10,832 nucleotides of DNA, from positions 1 to 10,832 of the forward strand of contig JAJYIN010000052.1 in NCBI GenBank assembly GCA_021790075.1. Reading direction: 5' to 3'. The position numbers and the translations under genes were made by a program. Positions 1 through 5,316 of the stretch are shown one piece after another. The notes beneath the pieces are model-generated. The model was not told where the DNA came from and made no database searches. It was given only the letters and a program-made list of their open reading frames with translations. The DNA is from Actinomycetes bacterium (GTDB lineage: Bacteria > Actinomycetota > Thermoleophilia > BMS3ABIN01). How positions within the stretch are numbered: position 1 is the first letter of the stretch; each line of letters begins with the position of its first letter.

Positions 1-918
1 CGTGAAGTGGAGGCCATGGGAGCCCATTATGTGGGAATTCATACCGCCATCGATCAGCAGATGCAGGGCAAGGCGCCGCTGGACCTGCTCAGGCGGGTGA
101 AGGATGCAGTAGACATACCGGTAGCCGTAGCCGGCGGCATCAACTCGGAAACCGCTGCCGAAGCCGCCCGCGCCGGCGCCGACATCATCGTCGTCGGCGG
201 CGCCATCATCAAGGCGGCCGACGCCGAGGAGGCGACGCGTCAGATCCGGCAGGCGATCGATACCGGTACAGAGGTAAAAACCACCTTGTACAAGCGGGCC
301 ACCCTGGATAACATCCGTGAAGCACTTGAGCAGGTTTCCACAGCCAACATCTCTGACGCCATGCATCGCAGCGGCGATATCCCCGGCCTCCGGCCTGTTT
401 TTCCAGGCATTCGCATGGCCGGGCCGGTCCTTACTGTCAGGACATATCCTGGCGATTGGGCCAAGCCGGTTGAGGCAATCGATAAAGCTGAACCTGGAGA
501 TGTGCTGCTGATAGACGCCGGGGGAGCCGGCCCCGCGGTCTGGGGTGAGCTGGCTACCCACAGCGCCATCGAACGGGGCCTGACCGGTGTGGTCATCCAC
601 GGCGCCGTCAGGGACACCCCCGAAATACGCGAGTCCGGTTTTGCCGCCTTCGCCGGGCTGGTCACCCCCACGGCCGGTGAGCCCAAGGGATTTGGAGAGA
701 TCGGCGTCCCCGTGACGGTGTCAAAAGTGAGGGTAAATCCGGGGGACTGGCTTGTCGGTGATGATGACGGCGTCGTCGTTCTGCCCCGGGAAAAAGCAGC
801 CGAGATCGCCAACCGGGCCATGGACGTTATGGAGCGGGAAAACAGACTCAGGCGGGAGATAGAGGCTGGCAGCACCCTCAGCCAGGTTGCGTACCTGAGG
901 AAGTGGGAAAAGACCTAG
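1..918 (+). CDS. Hexulose-6-phosphate synthase / RraA-like fusion protein, 5'-truncated by the window
   Basis: The frame is open from the first base, so the gene begins upstream of the window. The first ~90 residues are the C-terminal end of a (beta/alpha)8 hexulose-6-phosphate synthase of the orotidine-phosphate-decarboxylase superfamily, with the phosphate-binding strands VAVAGGI and IIVVGGAI. This enzyme condenses formaldehyde with ribulose 5-phosphate, or runs in reverse to make pentose phosphate. From about base 300 the chain continues without a break into a complete RraA-like domain: GELATHSAIERG, then GAVRD with Arg at 610 and Asp at 613, then GDDDGVVVLP. RraA-fold proteins include RNase E inhibitors and metal-dependent class II aldolases/decarboxylases, so the second domain may be an enzyme rather than an RNase regulator. 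The TAG stop lies inside a CTAG shared with the convergent anti-sigma gene. The domain calls are sure; the role of the second domain is not. Confidence 0.9.
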   Translation, partial: REVEAMGAHYVGIHTAIDQQMQGKAPLDLLRRVKDAVDIPVAVAGGINSETAAEAARAGADIIVVGGAIIKAADAEEATRQIRQAIDTGTEVKTTLYKRATLDNIREALEQVSTANISDAMHRSGDIPGLRPVFPGIRMAGPVLTVRTYPGDWAKPVEAIDKAEPGDVLLIDAGGAGPAVWGELATHSAIERGLTGVVIHGAVRDTPEIRESGFAAFAGLVTPTAGEPKGFGEIGVPVTVSKVRVNPGDWLVGDDDGVVVLPREKAAEIANRAMDVMERENRLRREIEAGSTLSQVAYLRKWEKT

Positions 919-1148
919 CTTTCGCCGTTCTCGAGTCTGATTACCTTGTGGAGACGCAGCCGCACCTCATCGGGAACATTCTCTGCCGGGATGGCGTGAT
1001 AAAGTGCTACGGTCTTCTTGAGCGTATCGACCACGATGCGGCAGTTGCTGCAGTGCTCCAGGTGCGCCTCGATCTCCCGGCATTTCTGGATCGTGATCTC
1101 TTCGTCGATGTACTCGGAAAGCGCTTCGAAGATTTCTTCACATTTCAT
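915..1148 (-). CDS. Small zinc-binding anti-sigma factor (zf-HC2/ZAS type)
   Basis: A 77-residue soluble protein with no membrane segment. Cys3, His29, Cys33 and Cys36 form the zinc-associated anti-sigma motif C-x25-H-x3-C-x2-C, the spacing I recall for the redox sensor RsrA of Streptomyces; Cys23 is extra. The ATG overlaps the stop of the ECF sigma gene as ATGA, so the two are translationally coupled and the protein should bind that sigma factor in the cytoplasm. A GGGGAGG lies upstream inside the sigma gene, somewhat far from the ATG. The chain is shorter than RsrA (about 105 residues), and its tail after Cys36 is a helical segment of about 40 residues. Its last codon overlaps the convergent fusion gene. 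Redox sensing is inferred from ligand spacing and neighbours; simple zinc-stabilised sigma binding is the alternative. Confidence 0.85.
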   Translation of the reverse strand: MKCEEIFEALSEYIDEEITIQKCREIEAHLEHCSNCRIVVDTLKKTVALYHAIPAENVPDEVRLRLHKVIRLENGES

Positions 1149-1756
1149 GGCGCCTGTGCCTCCCCGGAAAAATACGCAGACAGCCTGTTCCTCAAATAGA
1201 GGCGGGCGCGGTGAAGGCGTGATTTGACGGCTGCCACCGAAAGACCGAGGATATCTGCCACGTCGCTGGCCGGCAGACCTTCGACGTCGCGCAACACAAA
1301 CACCACCCGGTAGATTTCCGGCAACTCGTCTATAGCCTTGTCCATCTGATTCTGCGCTTCCTCGTTGAGCAGCTGGTTGATCGGATTTGCCGACCAGTCG
1401 GTCAGCTTGACTCCGGCGTGCGCCTGTTCCTTAACTGAATAGACGTCGTCAAGGAACTCGCTTTCACTTTTTTCCCGCTTGCTCCTCTGTCTCAGTTTGG
1501 TCAAGGCAGCATTGGCTGCCACCCGGTAAAGCCAGGTCGAGAAACTAGACCGCCCCTGAAAACTGTCCAGGGAACGGATGACATTCATAAAAGTATCCTG
1601 AAGCACGTCTTCCGCATCTTCCCGGTTGCCCAGCATGCGGTATGCCAGGTTGTAAACCCGGTCCTCGTATCGGGAGACCAGCAGTTCCAGGGCATCGCTG
1701 TCGCCCTTCCTGATTCGCTCCAAGAGCTCCGTATCTGTGGGAACCAGAACTTCCAT
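1145..1756 (-). CDS. ECF-family RNA polymerase sigma factor
   Basis: A 203-residue sigma-70 family protein of the extracytoplasmic-function type. Region 2 spans residues ~25-92 (YNLAYRMLGNREDAEDVLQDTF, then FSTWLYRVAANAALTKLR, the -10 recognition and core-binding helices). An acidic linker of ~45 residues follows. Region 4 spans ~140-197, with the helix-turn-helix DVADILGLSVAAVKSRLHRAR that reads the -35 element. Regions 1 and 3 are absent, as expected. The ATG start lacks a good ribosome binding site but gives the family's usual length. It is followed by the overlapping zinc anti-sigma gene, the standard arrangement for a sigma factor held inactive until a signal arrives. The upstream gap carries a long inverted repeat that may be its autoregulatory promoter region. 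Confidence 0.93.
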   Translation of the reverse strand: MEVLVPTDTELLERIRKGDSDALELLVSRYEDRVYNLAYRMLGNREDAEDVLQDTFMNVIRSLDSFQGRSSFSTWLYRVAANAALTKLRQRSKREKSESEFLDDVYSVKEQAHAGVKLTDWSANPINQLLNEEAQNQMDKAIDELPEIYRVVFVLRDVEGLPASDVADILGLSVAAVKSRLHRARLYLRNRLSAYFSGEAQAP

Positions 1757-1779
1757 TTGCTTAGACCAGTCGCTACTAT

Positions 1780-1848
1780 AAAGGATTCAGTATGCAGAAT
1801 GGTAGTTTATAACATTTATCCCCGGTAAACTGCCTGCATGAATCCTTT
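1780..1848. repeat. Long imperfect inverted repeat between divergent genes
   Basis: Left arm AAAGGATTCAGTATGCAG (1780-1797 on the plus strand) and right arm CTGCATGAATCCTTT (1834-1848) are reverse complements except for a 2-base insertion in the left arm. The spacer is about 37 bases and AT-rich. The repeat lies in the 174-base divergent gap between the ECF sigma gene and the FmdB-type gene. Each arm carries GGATT pointing inward; on the plus strand GGATT is followed after 17 bases by GTT, resembling the GGAAT-N18-GTT promoters read by SigR-type sigma factors. It could be a two-sided operator, overlapping promoters, or an RNA stem. The pairing is certain; the function is inference. Confidence 0.6.
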
Positions 1849-1876
1849 GGGATATGGTTACATCAAAAAATAGTGT

Positions 1877-1901
1877 CCCGCCCGAAATGAACCGGGCCGG
1901 G
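1877..1901 (+). other. GC-rich leader hairpin ahead of the FmdB-type gene
   Basis: CCCGCCCG (1877-1884) pairs with CGGGCCGGG (1893-1901), leaving one bulged C and an 8-base loop. It ends 14 bases before the strong GGAGGTGA ribosome binding site. There is no T-run after it, so it is not a typical terminator. It may be a leader RNA structure; no known element was recognised. Confidence 0.4.
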
Positions 1902-1930
1902 TTGCAGTATTCCGCGGAGGTGATTGATAC

Positions 1931-2140
1931 ATGGCGATTTATGACTTGAAATGTGACGACTGCGGCCACGACTTCGAGATTTTCGTCACCGGTTTTCTGA
2001 CCGAGGCCGACAAGCAGTGTCCCCAGTGCGAAAGCCGTAAGGTGTCCCAGAAATTCTACAGCTCTTTCGGCATCGGGGGATCATATTCAGGCTCTGGTGG
2101 TGGCGGTGGCTGTGCTCCCAGCGGCAGCCCCTTCGGCTGA
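1931..2140 (+). CDS. FmdB-family zinc ribbon protein
   Basis: A 69-residue protein with the FmdB/CxxC regulatory-protein fold: it opens MAIYDLKC, and its zinc ribbon uses Cys8, Cys11, Cys30 and Cys33 (C-x2-C-x18-C-x2-C). The tail is rich in glycine and serine, with one further cysteine at position 61, as is common in this family. The start is fixed by GGAGGTGA (1916-1923) seven bases before the ATG. The family was named from a putative regulator in methylotrophic amidase clusters, but its biochemical function is unsettled. It lies 43 bases upstream of the ferredoxin gene on the same strand, so the two are probably cotranscribed. Confidence 0.88.
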   Translation: MAIYDLKCDDCGHDFEIFVTGFLTEADKQCPQCESRKVSQKFYSSFGIGGSYSGSGGGGGCAPSGSPFG

Positions 2141-2183
2141 GGCTAATAGCTGAGCCAGTTTGGCTTGAGAGAGGGAACAGAGA

Positions 2184-2378
2184 GTGCAACAGGCTGTCGT
2201 AAACGTCGATAAATGCTCGGCCCACGACAAGTGCCCGGCCCGGGAAGCCTGCCCCACCAAGGCTTTGTTCCAGATGGACCCCGGAGAGGTCGTGGTGGTA
2301 AACGGCGCCCTTTGCCGCGGCTGCGGTAACTGTGTGGCCGCCTGCCCCGACAGGGCAATCAAGGTGAGAAGCCTGTAG
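2184..2378 (+). CDS. Small ferredoxin, one canonical and one degenerate iron-sulfur motif
   Basis: A 64-residue ferredoxin-like protein with a GTG start preceded by GAGAGAGGGA. The second motif is canonical: Cys44-x2-Cys47-x2-Cys50-x3-Cys54-Pro. The first reads Cys11-x5-Cys17-x5-Cys23-Pro, with His14 and Asp15 near where the second ligand is normally found. In bacterial 2[4Fe-4S] ferredoxins the clusters swap their last ligands, so Cys44/47/50 with Cys23 can hold a complete [4Fe-4S] cluster. The other site has only Cys11, Cys17 and Cys54, as in ferredoxins holding a [3Fe-4S] cluster or using Asp/His as ligand. It acts as a cytoplasmic electron carrier. Its partner is unknown; it sits between the FmdB-type gene and thioredoxin. 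Confidence 0.88.
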   Translation: MQQAVVNVDKCSAHDKCPAREACPTKALFQMDPGEVVVVNGALCRGCGNCVAACPDRAIKVRSL

Positions 2379-2381
2379 GAA

Positions 2382-2408
2382 TTGAAAAGGCATACACGCG
2401 GGTATTAA
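2382..2408 (+). promoter_or_regulatory. Weak candidate promoter for trxA
   Basis: TTGAAA (2382-2387) and TATTAA (2403-2408) are separated by 15 bases, shorter than ideal; a second -10-like TATTAT starts at 2411. The segment is an AT-rich island right after the ferredoxin stop and about 65 bases before the trxA start, so trxA may have its own promoter as well as read-through from upstream. Confidence 0.3.
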
Positions 2409-2471
2409 GGTATTATATTCAACGGCCTATTTCCAAGAGGGTCGTTCCGTGTGCCAACGAAAGGAGATAAC

Positions 2472-2795
2472 GTGGCGGAAGGAATAATGGAAGTAACAGA
2501 TGCGAATTTCCAGTCCGAGGTATTGGATGCGGACTTGCCGGTGATCGTGGATTTCTGGGCGGCTTGGTGTGGGCCATGCCGCATGGTCGGCCCGCTCATC
2601 GAAGAGATCGCCAAGGACTACGAGGGAAAAGTGAAGGTGGCCAAGCTCAACGTCGACGAGAATCGTGACACCGCCACCAAATACGGCATCATGAGCATCC
2701 CGACCATCCTGCTGTTCAAGGACGGGGCTGTTTCCAAGCAGGTCGTCGGCGCGATGCCAAAGACCGCTCTGGTTTCAGAGCTGGGTTTGAGCTGA
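2472..2795 (+). CDS. trxA: Thioredoxin
   Basis: A 107-residue cytoplasmic thioredoxin that reduces protein disulfides using electrons from thioredoxin reductase. The redox site WCGPC sits at residues 32-36 after the FWAAW strand. The cis-proline is Pro77 in SIPT, and Asp27 matches the buried aspartate. The GTG start is chosen because AAGGAG (2461-2466) precedes it by five bases and the length matches E. coli thioredoxin; an in-frame GTG at 2451 would add seven residues but has no ribosome binding site. It is followed by a terminator shared with the convergent transpeptidase region. The nearby ECF sigma/ZAS pair recalls the SigR-RsrA-TrxA loop, in which thioredoxin re-reduces the anti-sigma factor; here that is inference. 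Confidence 0.97.
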   Translation: MAEGIMEVTDANFQSEVLDADLPVIVDFWAAWCGPCRMVGPLIEEIAKDYEGKVKVAKLNVDENRDTATKYGIMSIPTILLFKDGAVSKQVVGAMPKTALVSELGLS

Positions 2796-2837
2796 TTCCC
2801 GGACGCCAGTCCGGCAAAGGGAAAGATGAAAGAGTGG

Positions 2838-2867
2838 AAGCGGGAAGCGTGGTCTTCCCGCTTTTTT
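2838..2867 (+). terminator. Intrinsic terminator after trxA
   Basis: AAGCGGGAAG (2838-2847) pairs perfectly with CTTCCCGCTT (2854-2863) around a 6-base loop, and six T follow within 2862-2867. This is a textbook rho-independent terminator. A second perfect hairpin, CCGGAC-GCCA-GTCCGG (2799-2814), lies just after the trxA stop without a T-run. The minus-strand transpeptidase ends seven bases beyond the T-run, so the stem may also help end that transcript, though its minus-strand tail is not T-rich. Confidence 0.9.
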
Positions 2868-2873
2868 ACGGGG

Positions 2874-4277
2874 TCAATAATGGATCTGGACGACGGTGCC
2901 GATTGGCGTCCAGCCATACAGCCATTGCGCCTGATCAAGCGGCAGGCCTACGCAGCCATGGCTGGTGGGCACCCCGAACCGCGTAGACCAGTAATTCCCG
3001 TGGATGGTGTAGTCGCCGTTGAACATCAGCACCCACGGGACGTTAGGAGCATTGTAGCCGGGGCCGCTCATGTTAACCTTGTCGGCCTTGGCATAAACCG
3101 TGTAAGTTCCAGTCAGGCTCGGTGTGGCCTGGGAACCGCTGGAGCAGATCAAAGTGCGCACGAGCTGGTTGTTGTCGTAAGCATAGACCCTCTGTTCGGT
3201 CAGGTTCACATCTATCAGTTTGGAAGGCTTGGTCGTGAACGTGCTCTGCACGTCCTCCCGGAGATAGCTGCCGCTGACCCCCCGCAGGGCATCAAGACCT
3301 CCCTTGAGGTGAATTGTGACTTTGGCGCCCTGGGCCCAGTCGGTTTGGGGTTTGAACTCGAGCTTGTTGGGCGCCACCCAATTCCATGAGCCCGGCACTG
3401 CCGGGTCCACTGACACAAGCGACTGGGCCTGGTCCTGGTTCTTGATATCTTCCGAGAATGTCAGCGTGGGCCGCTCGGCCGTATTGACTGCGGACTCGCC
3501 GTCACCAGGCACGAAAGTGACCTTGAGCGGGTCGGTCGTGGCGATCGTCTGCGAATAGGGCTGTTTGAGCTGAACCCCGTTTTGCGCATCGACGCTGGTA
3601 ATCGTGAGTTTGTACTTCTGTCCCTGTTCGTACCCCTGGAAATCGATGAAAGCCCGCGTGGGGTTGCTGTCGTCGATCCTGGAAGTCGAGGTCAAATTGG
3701 GGGACAGCTCATATGTGAAAGATTTGATTGGCGTATTGAACTCGACTACAATCGGCTCTCCTGAGGGAACCACCTGGGTGTCCTGCGAGAAGAGCGGCGC
3801 CGGAGTCGTGATTGTCTGAAAACTGGCATGCTCGGTTACTTCCCTGGATTTAGGCCCCGTAATGGTCAGCTCTATGAGGCTCGCATCGACGGTGACATCG
3901 TACCGTGCATCTTGCTTGAGCAGCGGGGAGCCGTCATCTCTGACGAACCCGTTCCCCTCCAGGTGGCCCTTTACGTCTGTTTGGCTGGTGGGATTTCCCG
4001 CCGGGTCCAGCATTGTTTCCTTCACCTTCACGCTATTCACGCTGCCCCGCATCCAGCTGGTCGAGACCTTGAGTTGGGAGTCCACCGGCACCTCCCGGCT
4101 GGAATCGCCGGGGCTAATGCCCACGGACGGCGGCACCAGGGCGGCCAGGATGATGTAACCCAGTACGAATACTGCCAGGGCAACGACCGCTGCTACTGCA
4201 GTCTTGCGCCTGGCAGTTGATTTAGTCTGCACCGACGGACTATTTCTGATTGTAGAAGCTCTGCTCATCTGAAGCAC
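2874..4277 (-). CDS. Membrane-anchored L,D-transpeptidase with Ig-like domains
   Basis: A 467-residue protein. A basic N-terminus (RRK at 23-25) precedes one membrane segment (~26-48), followed by a large extracytoplasmic part. Residues ~50-350 form beta-rich repeats of the bacterial Ig/SbsA type; one copy starts near PGDGESAVNTAERPTLTFSE. Residues ~353-467 are a YkuD catalytic domain: His426 in IHGNYW and the nucleophile Cys442 in SHGCVGL are present. Such enzymes form 3-3 peptidoglycan cross-links or attach proteins to peptidoglycan, with the Ig-like part acting as a spacer in the wall. The GTG at 4277 gives the longest form; an ATG at 4268 would remove three residues, and neither has a strong ribosome binding site. 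It is transcribed alone from the promoter at 4298-4326. Confidence 0.93.
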   Translation of the reverse strand: MLQMSRASTIRNSPSVQTKSTARRKTAVAAVVALAVFVLGYIILAALVPPSVGISPGDSSREVPVDSQLKVSTSWMRGSVNSVKVKETMLDPAGNPTSQTDVKGHLEGNGFVRDDGSPLLKQDARYDVTVDASLIELTITGPKSREVTEHASFQTITTPAPLFSQDTQVVPSGEPIVVEFNTPIKSFTYELSPNLTSTSRIDDSNPTRAFIDFQGYEQGQKYKLTITSVDAQNGVQLKQPYSQTIATTDPLKVTFVPGDGESAVNTAERPTLTFSEDIKNQDQAQSLVSVDPAVPGSWNWVAPNKLEFKPQTDWAQGAKVTIHLKGGLDALRGVSGSYLREDVQSTFTTKPSKLIDVNLTEQRVYAYDNNQLVRTLICSSGSQATPSLTGTYTVYAKADKVNMSGPGYNAPNVPWVLMFNGDYTIHGNYWSTRFGVPTSHGCVGLPLDQAQWLYGWTPIGTVVQIHY

Positions 4278-4297
4278 ATGCCCTAAATTAAATTACT

Positions 4298-4326
4298 ATT
4301 ATAACCATCAAAGGGCCGGGAGTGAA
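4298..4326 (-). promoter_or_regulatory. Sigma-A type promoter of the L,D-transpeptidase gene
   Basis: On the minus strand, TTCACT (4326-4321, four of six matching TTGACA) is separated by exactly 17 bases from a perfect TATAAT (4303-4298). Transcription would start near 4291, giving a leader of only about 13 bases before the GTG. It sits back to back with the riboswitch leader on the other strand. Confidence 0.7.
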
Positions 4327-4365
4327 TTGTTTCTCAAGAAATTTTTATGCAGCCCCGATACAACT

Positions 4366-4450
4366 TGTGAGAACGAAAAGGCAAACCCATCGCGAGGTGG
4401 GGGCGCAAAGCTAGGGGTCTCTCTTAAGAGACAGCCCGGCCGCCGAAGCT
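4366..4450 (+). promoter_or_regulatory. GEMM / cyclic-di-GMP-I riboswitch aptamer
   Basis: The conserved blocks of the GEMM-I fold occur in order. AAAAGGCAAACC (4377-4388) opens the core. The first arm is CCCATC-GCGA-GGTGGG, a perfect six-pair stem capped by a GNRA tetraloop that docks into a receptor in this class. The core GGCGCAAAGC (4402-4411) follows. The second arm contains GGGTCT and a perfect GTCTCT/AGAGAC stem (4417-4432), then ACAGCCCGGCCGCCGAA closes the fold. The base I align with position 20 of the Vc2 aptamer is G, favouring c-di-GMP over the cGAMP-selective variants that carry A there. The outer P1 stem is not well resolved, so the outer limits are approximate. It lies upstream of a terminator and a secreted-protein gene. 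Confidence 0.87.
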
Positions 4451-4504
4451 TTTGAAGCTGCTCTTCCGGATTTGAGCGGCGTGACGTGTTGCAGTCCAGG
4501 CAGC

Positions 4505-4545
4505 AGCTCATCTGCTCCGAATGGTCGGACAGACGAGCTTTTTTT
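4505..4545 (+). terminator. Riboswitch expression-platform terminator
   Basis: AGCTC-A-TCTG-C-TCCGA (4505-4520) pairs with TCGGA-CAGA-C-GAGCT (4525-4539) around loop ATGG, with one A/C mismatch and one bulged C, and runs into seven T (4539-4545). Upstream, AGCTGCT (4456-4462) can pair with AGCAGCT (4502-4508), which would block the terminator's left arm. GCTGCTC (4457-4463) can instead pair with GAGCGGC (4474-4480), freeing it. These mutually exclusive stems are what a transcription-terminating riboswitch needs; which state ligand favours cannot be read here. Confidence 0.85.
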
Positions 4546-4592
4546 GTGCTTCCACCGGGGGCGCCAAGCGCAAGCGAAGCGGCGACGGATTT

Positions 4593-4619
4593 GCCCATTG
4601 GATTGGCAGGACAATGGGC
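4593..4619 (+). promoter_or_regulatory. Hairpin enclosing the start codon of the secreted-protein gene
   Basis: GCCCATTG (4593-4600) and CAATGGGC (4612-4619) are perfect 8-base reverse complements around an 11-base loop. The ATG (4614-4616) lies inside the right arm, and the only ribosome-binding-like AGGA (4608-4611) lies in the loop. Such a stem would hinder initiation, so translation may be controlled in addition to transcription. Confidence 0.6.
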
Positions 4620-5021
4620 TTATCAAGGAAAGACAAACAGAGCACGTTGACCAGGCTACTGGTGGCGGCCGCAATCGCTTGCGCTTGGCTCGCACCCTCC
4701 ACCACGGCGATGGCCTCAACTGCCGGCGACAACGTCCAGGTCAAGGTCTCAGTTGTCGACTCAGTGGGAGTAAGCATCGGCGGGAGGGCGCTGGAAATGG
4801 TTTCGAGTCCGCGAACAGGAGAGGTCATCATCGAGTTTGCCACCGGGACGGCATCGTTTCCGAAGGGCGGTTTGCAGATGGAGAAGCTGAGAATGCTCGG
4901 CGCCGAGGCTAGATTCGGACTCCCAGTTGGGCGAGGCGCCGCATACAGAATCAGCGATGCCGTTCCCGGTGGCTCGGCGGTTCCGGCAACCAGGGTTGTG
5001 GTCACGGTAAGCAAGTTGTGA
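4614..5021 (+). CDS. Small secreted protein of unknown function, riboswitch-controlled
   Basis: A 135-residue protein I do not recognise. The N-terminus is a classic signal peptide: charged residues 1-14 (RKDK and Arg14), a hydrophobic core LLVAAAIACAWLA (15-27), and a likely cleavage after Ala34 in AMA. The mature part of ~100 residues has alternating beta-strand patterns (VQVKVSVVDSVGVSI near its start, TRVVVTVSKL at its end) and no cysteine. This suggests a small beta-sandwich exported to the wall or outside. The frame stays open upstream to an ATG at 4521, but that codon lies in the terminator loop, so 4614 is the sensible start. Position downstream of a c-di-GMP aptamer suggests a role in adhesion, matrix or surface behaviour; that is inference. 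Confidence 0.75.
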   Translation: MGLSRKDKQSTLTRLLVAAAIACAWLAPSTTAMASTAGDNVQVKVSVVDSVGVSIGGRALEMVSSPRTGEVIIEFATGTASFPKGGLQMEKLRMLGAEARFGLPVGRGAAYRISDAVPGGSAVPATRVVVTVSKL

Positions 5022-5036
5022 CCATAAATCTGTCTT

Positions 5037-5213
5037 GGCCGGCCCCATCCGGCGTTATTTCGGCGGCCTGCATCTGACCCGAATCCCTTCCTGGGAATGG
5101 ATGCAGCCGCCGAGGCTTGTTGACCCTGCCAATCTTCGTGCATGTGAAGGAAACGAGCCTGATTTGTAGAAAAAGTGGATGCGTCCTTTCTGGCATTTCT
5201 GCTGCGGGACGCA
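5037..5213 (+). other. Hairpin-rich intergenic segment, possible structured RNA
   Basis: Several stems follow each other. GCCGG/CCGGC (5038-5053) is followed by GTTATTT and may be a weak terminator for the secreted-protein gene. A 13-pair stem with one bulge joins 5061-5074 to 5100-5112 and encloses a smaller TCCC/GGGA stem. Directly abutting it, AGGCTTGTT (5113-5121) pairs with AACGAGCCT (5152-5160) with one G-T pair, enclosing CTTC/GAAG. Then TGCGTCC (5180-5186) pairs with GGACGCA (5207-5213). The two large stems could stack end to end. No known RNA family was recognised and no convincing gene lies here. Confidence 0.45.
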
Positions 5214-5243
5214 CCTCTCTGAAACGGGAACTCTGATCAAGTC

Positions 5244-5304
5244 AACCGGTTCATGTCACCCTTACTGGGCGATTTGCGCAGTATTCTATTGTGATAAACC
5301 GGTT
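5244..5304. repeat. Two AACCGGTT palindromes upstream of the 212-residue gene
   Basis: Identical 8-base palindromes at 5244-5251 and 5297-5304 begin 53 bases apart, close to five helical turns. The second touches the AGAAGGAGG ribosome binding site of the next gene. They could be paired operator half-sites, or could pair with each other in RNA. A copy extended to AAACCGGTTT occurs at 8031-8040 near the mutM stop, so chance is possible. The rest of 5214-5316 shows no clear promoter. Confidence 0.35.
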
Positions 5305-5316
5305 AGAAGGAGGCCG

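Noticed and set aside
240..875. 211-codon minus-strand open frame
   Set aside because: It lies opposite the RraA-like domain, whose protein is strongly conserved, and its own translation is low-complexity Ser/Pro/Arg with no family pattern.
4327..4365. Promoter for the riboswitch transcript
   Set aside because: TTGTTT and some AT-rich hexamers are present, but no pair with acceptable spacing and match could be found.
4521..4613. N-terminal extension of the secreted protein from an ATG at 4521
   Set aside because: The ATG lies in the loop of the intrinsic terminator and would place 31 residues before a good signal peptide.
4508..5143. 211-codon minus-strand open frame
   Set aside because: It is antisense to the riboswitch terminator and the secreted-protein gene; it has no signal or domain, while the plus-strand gene has a clean signal peptide.
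5179..5316. N-terminal extension of the 212-residue protein
   Set aside because: The ATG at 5317 has a strong ribosome binding site; the upstream part covers a hairpin and has a Cys-rich, unrelated composition.
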